Assembly (NCBI RefSeq): GCF_030285625.1
Contig: NZ_CP127294.1
Location: 3,916,001-3,980,000, forward strand
Direction of reading: 5' to 3'
DNA: 64,000 nucleotides
Source: Amycolatopsis sp. 2-15
Lineage (GTDB): Bacteria > Actinomycetota > Actinomycetes > Mycobacteriales > Pseudonocardiaceae
Position 1 is the stretch's first letter. Each line of letters opens with the position of its first letter. The notes beneath the pieces were generated by a model that saw nothing but the letters and a program-made list of their open reading frames with translations, searched no databases and was not told where the DNA came from. Of this stretch, positions 1-6,224 are shown piece by piece. The position numbers and the translations under genes are program-made.

Positions 1-28
1 TGGTTTCCGGCTGAATCGAGGTCGCCAT
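1..28 (-). CDS. Possible gene start running off the left edge
   Basis: An ATG on the minus strand at 28-26 opens a frame that runs off the window after nine codons (MATSIQPET). A GGAGG sequence lies about 11 bases upstream, so it may be the start of a gene divergent from the DUF5994 gene at 281. Too short to assign a function. Confidence 0.3.
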
Positions 29-280
29 TCCGGCGCTCCCACCTCCGGCCCTCGACGGGACCGGGGATTGTTCGTGCGCCAGAGGTGGCACCGGCGAGCG
101 GCCGGGTACAACTTCGCCCCTGGTACCAGCACGCTACTCCTGATGTCGGTGCGCTCGGCGTAGACTGAGCGTATTGGCCCGTGAAATCACAGAATTCGAC
201 TCTGCCGGCCGAGGACGGCGCTCCGCGGAAAAACCGCGGAAGCGGTCGTCGCACGAGGCAAGCCGGACGGGAGTGCCACC
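29..280. other. Intergenic region before the first DUF5994 gene
   Basis: About 250 bases with no convincing gene. It probably holds the divergent promoters of the left-edge frame and the DUF5994 gene. I see no clear hairpin or repeat. Confidence 0.4.
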
Positions 281-745
281 ATGACGTTCGGATCGGACCG
301 CGGTGCCGCGGGAACGGTGATCGGCTCGCTCGCGACCGGAAATCGGCTGCGGCTCAAGGAACCGGCAGCGACAAAGGGCTGTTTCGATGGCGCCTGGTGG
401 CCGCGGTCGCGGGACCCGGTCGGGGAATTCAGCGCCCTCGTCTCCTCGATTTCCGCCGAACTCGGCCGAGTGGAACGCATCGGCTTCAACCCGGCCGCGT
501 GGGACCTCGCGCCGACCCGGCTCGCCCACGGCCCCGATCTCGTTCGGCTGGCGGGATTCTTCGGGCTGCAGCAGCACACTGTCGTGGTGATCGGGCCGCG
601 CATCCACCACCTGACCCTGTTGGTGATCCCGCCGGAAGCCGATCCGGCCGCCGCGGAACGCGCCCTGGTCGCGACGTCCGCCCAGAACAGCACCGACTCC
701 GCGCAGCTGATCTTGAGTGATAGCGGTGTCATCGGTCCGGCTTGA
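281..745 (+). CDS. DUF5994 family protein (copy 1)
   Basis: A 154-residue protein of unknown function recognised as DUF5994 by its family signature: an LRLKEP start to the domain, the near-invariant GAWWPRSRD block at about residues 38-46, a W-x-LAP segment, and a hydrophobic HHLTLLVIPP strand followed by ANxA-like SAQNST near the C-terminus. No signal peptide or membrane segment is visible, so it is probably cytosolic. Start ATG is preceded by GGACGGGAG. It lies 63 bp upstream of a second DUF5994 gene on the same strand, and a third copy follows a desaturase at 13.6 kb. The family's repeated association with GAF-ANTAR genes suggests a stress role, but no biochemical function is known to me. 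Confidence 0.8.
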   Translation: MTFGSDRGAAGTVIGSLATGNRLRLKEPAATKGCFDGAWWPRSRDPVGEFSALVSSISAELGRVERIGFNPAAWDLAPTRLAHGPDLVRLAGFFGLQQHTVVVIGPRIHHLTLLVIPPEADPAAAERALVATSAQNSTDSAQLILSDSGVIGPA

Positions 746-808
746 TCCCCCCATGGCCGACGTGCGGCCGGCACTCCACCGGCCGTCCTGACCGGGATCG
801 GAGTTCTC

Positions 809-1318
809 ATGGTCGACACACCGCACGCGCCGCTTGACGGCTCCCGGGTGCGGCTCAAGCCACTGCTTTCCGTCACTGGCTTCGTCGACGGCGCCTGGTG
901 GCCGCGTTCGACGGATCTGACCGCCGAGGTCCCGGAACTCGCGGCCGCGCTCGCCGAACGGATCGGACCGGTGTGGCGCGTGGCGTTCCCCTCGGCGGCG
1001 TGGACGGTGACCGGAACCAGAATGGTTAACCGCGGCATGATCATCCGGCTGGAGGGGTTCCGCGCTCAGGATCCGCACATCGTGCACGTGACCGGCAGCC
1101 TGATGCGCCGCCTGACCCTGCTCGTCGTCCCCGCGGGCACCACGCAGGTCATCGTCGAGCGCGCGATGTCGGCGGCCTCGGACCAGAACGACGCAACCCG
1201 CCCGGAGGCGCTCCTCGACGGTGCCGGCCTTGCCCACCCGCCGGCCGAAAACGACGTCTACCGCTGGGAATCCGAAGGCGGCTCGACCGCCGCGATCGCT
1301 GCGGTTTCCCGTCCCTGA
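809..1318 (+). CDS. DUF5994 family protein (copy 2)
   Basis: A 169-residue paralogue of the preceding gene. It keeps the VRLKP opening, the GAWWPRSTD block (about residues 30-38), the central PSAAWTVTGTRM segment, the RLTLLVVPAG strand and a SDQNDATRPE motif. It has a longer acidic then Ala-rich C-terminal tail. Start ATG follows GGGATCGGAG with good spacing. The two genes are probably co-transcribed (63 bp gap, same strand). The low similarity between copies outside the motifs indicates an old duplication. Function unknown. Confidence 0.8.
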   Translation: MVDTPHAPLDGSRVRLKPLLSVTGFVDGAWWPRSTDLTAEVPELAAALAERIGPVWRVAFPSAAWTVTGTRMVNRGMIIRLEGFRAQDPHIVHVTGSLMRRLTLLVVPAGTTQVIVERAMSAASDQNDATRPEALLDGAGLAHPPAENDVYRWESEGGSTAAIAAVSRP

Positions 1319-1590
1319 CCCGCGCCAGCGTCTCGGTGAGACCCACCGGTGACCAACGTTCATTCGGGCGGACAAGCGACTCTACGTCCGGGTGAACATT
1401 TTCCCCTGCCCTGGTGATGGCGATGGAAACGGGCTTGGCGTTCACCCCCGTGGTGGCCGTTCCGCGCCATTATTTCGGTGGTCGCCAGACGAATTTTTCT
1501 TTTTCGCATCTACATGTCCTGTGCGTGGCGCCCGTTTTCCGGCCCGGACCTTGCCGGCCTCGATCGTCGAATCGACGGAAGGCAAGGCGA
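1319..1590 (+). promoter_or_regulatory. Upstream region of the ice-binding-type gene
   Basis: A 270-bp non-coding stretch. It contains an interrupted inverted repeat around 1358-1398 (GTTCA, GGAC, then GTCC, TGAAC) and a locally AT-rich tract near 1490-1515. Plausible promoter and operator region; no protein-coding signal that I trust. Confidence 0.3.
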
Positions 1591-2733
1591 ATGGACGGCG
1601 ATCCCGCCAGAATAAGCTCGGTTCGAGGATCACGCCGAGGCCGTTCGTATGCGGTCGGGAGTCTCGGTGTGGCGGCGAGCGTCCTGCTTCTGGTGGCTGT
1701 GTCGGTGCCGGAGGCGTCCGCGGCCGAGGCGCCGGTCGGGTTGGGCACGGCCGAGCCCTACTCCGTGCTGGGCGGCCAGACCGTGACCAACACGGGTCCC
1801 GGCACGTTGAGCGGGGATCTGGGAGTCAGTCCGGGAACCGCGATCACCGGTTTCCCGCCCGGTACCGCGGCGGGTGCCACACACGCGGCGGATGCCGCGG
1901 CCGCTCAGGCCCAGTCTGATCTCGTCATCGCCTACGAGGACGCTGCCGGGCGCGCGCCGACCGCGAGCGTCGCCGACGATCTGGTCGGTCAGACGCTGAC
2001 CGGCGGGGTCTACAACTCCACGGGCCCGCTCTCACTCAGCGGAACCCTGACCCTGGACGGCCAGGGTGACCCGAACACCGTGTGGATCTTTCAGGTGGCG
2101 TCCACGCTGATCACGGCCTCGGCCAGCGACGTCAACCTCGTCAACGGCGCCCAGGCGTGTCATGTGTACTGGCAGGTCGGCAGCTCGGCGACGCTCGGCA
2201 CGACCTCGAACTTCGTCGGCACGATCATGGCGCTGACCTCGATCACGGTGACCACCGGCACGGTGGTCGCCGGTCGCGCACTGGCGCGCAACGGCCAGGT
2301 GTCCCTGGACGACAACACGTTCACCACACCCGACTGCGACACCACCACACCCACCACCGACACCACACCCACCACCAGCGACACCGACACCGACACGACC
2401 AGCCCGACCGGTGATACCGACACCACCAGCCCCACCACCAGCGACACCGACACGACCAGCCCGACGACCACTACGACGACCACGGACTCATCGAGCGGCG
2501 CCACGGAAACGACGACCAGCTCGGGCGGTCTCGGGGCGAGCTGGACCGACAGCGGCTCGAACGGCAGCGGCCCAGGGCCGGCGGATTTCCCCACCGGGCC
2601 CTCGCACCTCGCCAGTACCGGCGCCGGCCCACTTCTCGGCCCCGCGCTCGGCCTCGGATTCCTTCTTGTCGTGCTCGGTGGTTCGCTTCTCTTCGTCCTG
2701 CGCGCCCGCAAGTTCCGGCGTCGATCCGAATGA
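1591..2733 (+). CDS. Secreted ice-binding-type (DUF3494) protein with LAxTG wall anchor
   Basis: A 380-residue surface protein. I chose the ATG at 1591, which gives a classical signal peptide (positively charged RGSRRGR, then a hydrophobic stretch ending SVPEASAAEA, about residues 10-45). Residues 46-250 are a DUF3494 (ice-binding-like, right-handed beta-helix) domain, with GTAEPYSVLGGQTVTNTG, TVWIFQV and ALARNGQVSLD segments. A Thr/Asp/Ser/Pro repeat linker of about 70 residues follows. The C-terminus has LASTG, a hydrophobic segment and an RARKFRRR tail, which is a sortase signal of the LAxTG kind used by class E sortases. The fold is known from ice-binding proteins, but many soil homologues have untested function; adhesion is an alternative. 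No sortase gene is in the window. Confidence 0.85.
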   Translation: MDGDPARISSVRGSRRGRSYAVGSLGVAASVLLLVAVSVPEASAAEAPVGLGTAEPYSVLGGQTVTNTGPGTLSGDLGVSPGTAITGFPPGTAAGATHAADAAAAQAQSDLVIAYEDAAGRAPTASVADDLVGQTLTGGVYNSTGPLSLSGTLTLDGQGDPNTVWIFQVASTLITASASDVNLVNGAQACHVYWQVGSSATLGTTSNFVGTIMALTSITVTTGTVVAGRALARNGQVSLDDNTFTTPDCDTTTPTTDTTPTTSDTDTDTTSPTGDTDTTSPTTSDTDTTSPTTTTTTTDSSSGATETTTSSGGLGASWTDSGSNGSGPGPADFPTGPSHLASTGAGPLLGPALGLGFLLVVLGGSLLFVLRARKFRRRSE

Positions 2734-3044
2734 GCGGGACAACACTCCACGAAGAAGGCGATGACACGATCGATTTCTTTCGGCCGGCGCTGTGACTCAC
2801 GGGCCGCGCCCCTTTCATCGACGTCGCCGGAACACGACAGCGGTCGCGGGCCCGGTACCGCCGGACACGAACGAGGATCGGCGTCCGCCGCGTAGCGGTA
2901 GGCTTGCCGGAGACAGCGCCGGAGCGCCCAGCCCATGCCCTCACGACGATCGACCGTCATTCAGCGGCCGCGTCTGTCCCAGGCCGCGTGCTCGTCGTTC
3001 GCGCGGCAGGGGCTGGTTGCGACCGCCAGGGCAGGAGCCCCCTC
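2734..3044. other. Intergenic region
   Basis: About 310 bases between the wall-anchored protein and the STAS gene. The STAS frame is open upstream to 2904, but the AGGAG at 3033-3037 favours the later GTG start. I see no other feature here. Confidence 0.35.
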
Positions 3045-3516
3045 GTGAAACTCACAGCACTCGATCTTCGCCGTCTTCGCCGTCCGCCGCCGGAGCGCGC
3101 CGCGGTGGCCGTTCCCGTGGCACTCTCTGCCGGCGGTGAACCCGGCCGGCGCTCGATCTTGAACCTCACGGTGGTGCAAAGTGGCCGGACGCTGGTGCTC
3201 GTCGTGGAGGGGGACGTGGATCATCACACCGCGCCCACGATGAGCGAAGCACTGGAATCGGCATTGGCTCGACGGCCCCGGCGGCTCGTGGTGGACCTGT
3301 CCGAGGTCTGGTTCCTGAACTCCGCCGGGCTCGAAGTCCTGCTGCGTGCACCGTAAAGCAGCTCCGCACACCGACCTGCGGCTGGTCGCCACGAGCCGCG
3401 CGACCTGGCGCCCGCTGCAGATCACCCGGTTGCACGAACAACTGGTCATCCACGCCTCACGGGCCTCCGCCATCGCCGCCCCGGAACGAGAACACGGCCG
3501 CCGTTCCGGTGGATAG
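3045..3516 (+). pseudogene. STAS-domain anti-sigma factor antagonist, frameshifted
   Basis: The GTG at 3045 follows AGGAG at 7-base spacing. The protein contains a SpoIIAA/RsbV-type STAS domain: LNLTVVQSGRTLVLVVEGDVD, then RRLVVDLSEVWFLNSAGLEVLL, where the Ser in LNSAGL is the position phosphorylated in this family. The frame stops at 3356, just after EVLLRA. The missing end (HRKAAPHTDLRLVATS, then LQITRLHEQLVIHAS) continues in another frame to a TAG at 3516. Restoring one base near 3348 rebuilds a full-length STAS protein. This is either a real inactivating mutation or a sequencing error. STAS proteins of this type regulate anti-sigma factors in partner-switching stress cascades. Confidence 0.75.
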
Positions 3517-3693
3517 AGATGCAGGGCGCCTGACGCGGAGATCGCCCGAGCCCGCGGCCTTCTCCCCGGAGGCCTATGATCAGGTGACGGCTCGCAACGA
3601 GACTTCGCATCCAGAAGCTGGAAGACAGCCACGCCCGGGACCCCGGCGGACGCAGGACCGATCCAGTCCGAAACTGTCCACTGAGGACTTGTC

Positions 3694-4047
3694 ATGACCA
3701 GACCCCGGCCGATCTCTCCCGGCCTCGCCGTCGGTGCCTCCGACGGTTCCGCGAGGTACGCGACACCTGACGAAGCCGACTGCCCCGACGCGGAGCGGAT
3801 GGCGGCCCGCGCTGCCCCGCCGGCACGGCAGCACAGGCACTTCTTCGCAAGGATCGGTTTGGCGCTCGTGGTCTTCGCCGGTGCGTGTGCCGGCCGCGCC
3901 CTGCGGGGCGACACGTGGTGGCTGATCTTGGCCGGGCTCTTCGCGGTGACGTCCACCGGGCTCGCCCGCATCGGCCACGTGATGCGGCACCGGTGCAGCG
4001 TGGGCGCACACTCGGGCACCCGCGCCGCAGGCGGTGACTCCGCGTGA
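3694..4047 (+). CDS. Small membrane protein derived from a fatty acid desaturase N-terminus
   Basis: A 117-residue protein. From about residue 48 it aligns with the first transmembrane region of the desaturases at 13.6 and 48.4 kb: the shared pattern is aromatic pair, A, IGL, hydrophobic, AG-CA, GD-WW, then AV-ST-LA and a GH-xxx-H box. The desaturase box HDAGH is HVMRH here, so only the first H-x3-H spacing survives, and the remaining two thirds with the other iron-binding histidine boxes are missing. It cannot be an active desaturase. The ORF ends with an ATGA overlap onto whiB, so it appears to be maintained as a translated leader gene of the whiB/GAF-ANTAR operon. Whether it has a function of its own is unknown. 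Confidence 0.65.
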   Translation: MTRPRPISPGLAVGASDGSARYATPDEADCPDAERMAARAAPPARQHRHFFARIGLALVVFAGACAGRALRGDTWWLILAGLFAVTSTGLARIGHVMRHRCSVGAHSGTRAAGGDSA

Positions 4048-4337
4048 CTCACGGCTGGCGACGCCCCGCTCCCGTGGCCGAAAGCTGGGACTGGCAGCTG
4101 CTTGCCGCTTGCCGCGGCCTCGACAGCGCCCTGTTCTTCCACCCCGAAGGCGAACGCGGCCGGGGCAAAGCCGAGCGCGACGCCAGAGCCAAGCAGATCT
4201 GCCGCAGCTGTCCGGTGATGGCGCAGTGCCGCACGCACGCCCTGGTCACCGAGGAGGTCTACGGCGTGTGGGGCGGCCTGTCCGAAACCGATCGCCGCGC
4301 CGTACGGCCGAGCGCTGACAGCCTGCCTTCGCCGTGA
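4044..4337 (+). CDS. WhiB-family iron-sulfur transcription regulator
   Basis: A 97-residue WhiB-like protein. The four cluster-binding cysteines are present: C23, then C53-x2-C56-x5-C62. The family turn GVWGG is at residues 74-78, followed by a short basic stretch (TDRRAVR). Family members bind a redox- or NO-sensitive 4Fe-4S cluster and act with the principal sigma factor. Its start overlaps the stop of the desaturase-derived ORF, and its stop overlaps the GTG start of the next GAF-ANTAR gene, so the three are translationally coupled. The basic C-terminal DNA-binding tail is short. The subclass (WhiB1-7) cannot be fixed from sequence alone. Confidence 0.9.
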   Translation: MTHGWRRPAPVAESWDWQLLAACRGLDSALFFHPEGERGRGKAERDARAKQICRSCPVMAQCRTHALVTEEVYGVWGGLSETDRRAVRPSADSLPSP

Positions 4338-5032
4338 GCGCCGAACGGTACGGCGAGCTGGTGGCCCTGCTCCGCGCCGACAACAGCGACCCGGCGGCCC
4401 GGCTGCGACGGGTGTGCGGCCTCTGCGTCGAGGTGTGCGCGGTCACCGGTGGCGCGATCACCGTTCAGGGCGGCGACGACGGCACCGCGCAGGCGGTGGC
4501 GTGCGCGACCGACGCGATCAGCTTGGTCCTCGACAACCTGCAGCGCACGGTCGGCGAAGGCCCCGGGCCGGCGGCGCACGAACGCGGCGGTCCCGCCCTG
4601 GTCGGCGACCTGGCAACCGCGGAGGCCCGCTGGCCGGGATTCACCCCCGGGGCCCGGGCTGCCGGCGTGGCCGCGGTGTTCTCGTTCCCCCTGCGCCTCG
4701 GCGCGGTCCGGCTCGGGACGCTCGACCTGTACCGCACCAGCGTGGGTTCGCTGAACAGGGGCGAGCTTCGGGACGCGCTGGCACTGGCGGACATCGCCGC
4801 GCACACGGTCCTCGACGATCTGCGCAGCCCGGACCCGATGGACATCGGCTGGCTCTCCGACATCCACGCCGTGGTCCACCAAGCCACCGGAGTCGTCACT
4901 GCGCAGCTGGACGTGACGATGCGCGACGCGCTGCTGCTCATCCGCGCACACGCCTACGCCCACCAGACACCCCTCGACCAGGTGTCCCAGCAGATCATCA
5001 GCAAGCGCCTCCGACTCGAGACAGGAGAGTGA
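4334..5032 (+). CDS. GAF and ANTAR domain regulator (type A, copy 1)
   Basis: A 232-residue protein with an N-terminal GAF sensory domain (about residues 15-155, including VGEGPGPAAHERG and AAVFSFPLRLGAVRLGTLDLY) and a C-terminal ANTAR three-helix RNA-binding domain (about 175-230, DIHAVVHQATGVVTAQL and VSQQIISKRLRL). ANTAR proteins bind paired hairpins in nascent RNA and prevent termination; the GAF domain would sense an unknown small ligand or redox state. The GTG start overlaps the whiB stop codon. Its closest relative in the window is the gene at 14863, and each is followed by a longer type B paralogue, so this is a duplicated gene pair. Confidence 0.88.
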   Translation: MSAERYGELVALLRADNSDPAARLRRVCGLCVEVCAVTGGAITVQGGDDGTAQAVACATDAISLVLDNLQRTVGEGPGPAAHERGGPALVGDLATAEARWPGFTPGARAAGVAAVFSFPLRLGAVRLGTLDLYRTSVGSLNRGELRDALALADIAAHTVLDDLRSPDPMDIGWLSDIHAVVHQATGVVTAQLDVTMRDALLLIRAHAYAHQTPLDQVSQQIISKRLRLETGE

Positions 5033-5037
5033 CCGGC

Positions 5038-5856
5038 ATGTCCGAACAACCCCACACCGTCCGCACCATCGCAGGCTCAACCGGGCGCCACGGACGCGAC
5101 CAGCGTCTGGCCGACACGTTCGTGGCGTTGGCCGACACCCTTGTCGACGAGTTCGACGCGCTGGAGTTCCTGCACATGCTGTGCGACCAGTGCGTCGAGC
5201 TCCTCGAAGTGTCCGCGGCCGGGGTGATCCTGCTCGACGGGCACGGCGGTCTGCGCACGGCAGCGGCGTCCTCGGAACGCGCGCAGGTGCTGGAGGTGTT
5301 CGCCGTGCAGACCGACGACGGGCCCTGCATCGACTGCGTTCGCAGCGGGGTCCCGGTCGCCAGCGCGGATCTCACCGCGGACGCCGCCCGCTGGCCGCGC
5401 TTCGCCGCGGCCGCCCACGAATGCGGGTTCCAGGCCGTCCAAGCGGTTCCCATGCGGCTGCGCGGCCAGGTCGTCGGCGTGCTCACCTTGCTCAAGGCCG
5501 ACCGGAACGGAATCGACGAAACCAGCACCCGGCTCGGACAGGCGCTCGCCGACGTCGCCACCATCGGCATGCTGCAACAACGGGCCATCGAGAACGCGGA
5601 CCTGCTCTCCGAACAACTGCAGACCGCGCTCAACAGCAGGATCATCATCGAACAGGCCAAAGGCGTGCTCTCCATTCGGGGCGAGGGCCTCGACATGGAA
5701 TCGGCGTTCGCCGCTCTGCGCGGCTATGCCCGCTCCCACAACCAGCGGCTCTCCGAACTCGCCCGGGCAGTGGCCGAGGGCACGGCGGACTTCTCCGCGA
5801 TCCTCGCCCACCGCACTCAGCCGCAAAAGCCGGTGCGCCACCACGGACCCCGGTGA
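5038..5856 (+). CDS. GAF and ANTAR domain regulator (type B, copy 1)
   Basis: A 272-residue protein. The ATG at 5038 follows ACAGGAGAG of the upstream stop region. The N-terminus carries the type B signature LADTFVALADTLV-DEFD, then a GAF domain with the cysteine pair PCIDCVRSG (near residue 100) and QAVPMRLRGQVVGVLTLL. A coiled linker (ENADLLSEQLQTALNSR) leads to a C-terminal ANTAR domain beginning IIIEQAKGVLS and ending LSELARAVAEG. The conserved CxxC-like pair could make the GAF domain redox-responsive (inference). It sits 5 bases after the type A gene, suggesting that the two proteins act together, perhaps as a heterodimer. Confidence 0.88.
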   Translation: MSEQPHTVRTIAGSTGRHGRDQRLADTFVALADTLVDEFDALEFLHMLCDQCVELLEVSAAGVILLDGHGGLRTAAASSERAQVLEVFAVQTDDGPCIDCVRSGVPVASADLTADAARWPRFAAAAHECGFQAVQAVPMRLRGQVVGVLTLLKADRNGIDETSTRLGQALADVATIGMLQQRAIENADLLSEQLQTALNSRIIIEQAKGVLSIRGEGLDMESAFAALRGYARSHNQRLSELARAVAEGTADFSAILAHRTQPQKPVRHHGPR

Positions 5857-5908
5857 CCGGTCGGCGCCTTCCCCGCGACCGCCGCCGGACAGAGAAAGTG
5901 AGACCACG

Positions 5909-6199
5909 ATGTTCACCATCACCGCAGCCGCCGCCGAGGCGATCAACCGGCTCACCGCGTCCGAGAACGTCCAGGCCGAAGGCGGCCTGCGCCTCACCCT
6001 CGAAGGCCCACCGGAGGACGGCGCCGTGCTCTCCGTCGACGTCGCGGCGCACCCGGCCCCCGGAGACGACGTCATCGCCACCGCCGACACCCAAGTGTTC
6101 CTCGCCCGCGAAACCCGGGTCCGGCTCACCGACAAGACGCTCGACGTCACCAAGAACATCAACGGGCACTACACATTCCTGATCACCACCACGAACTGA
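5909..6199 (+). CDS. HesB/IscA-like protein without cysteines
   Basis: A 96-residue protein starting at the ATG at 5909 (AGAAAGTGAGACCACG upstream). Its opening MFTITAAAAEAINRLTAS and the following GLRLTLEG, LSVDVAAHPAPGDDVI and VFLARETRVRLTDKTLDV segments follow the HesB/IscA (Fe-S biogenesis) beta-sandwich fold. The protein has no cysteine at all, whereas true IscA-type carriers need three. It is therefore unlikely to bind a cluster, and belongs to the cysteine-free HesB-like branch seen in actinobacteria. It lies 52 bp after the type B GAF-ANTAR gene, at the end of the whiB operon, so it may be a structural or regulatory partner of these sensors. Function unknown. Confidence 0.65.
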   Translation: MFTITAAAAEAINRLTASENVQAEGGLRLTLEGPPEDGAVLSVDVAAHPAPGDDVIATADTQVFLARETRVRLTDKTLDVTKNINGHYTFLITTTN

Positions 6200-6224
6200 T
6201 CAGCGCCGTCGTGGTCAGTCGTGG

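Noticed and set aside
2335..2520. Short tandem repeats suggesting a CRISPR or minisatellite
   Set aside because: They are in-frame Thr/Asp/Ser/Pro codons of the wall-protein stalk; no conserved repeat-spacer pattern.
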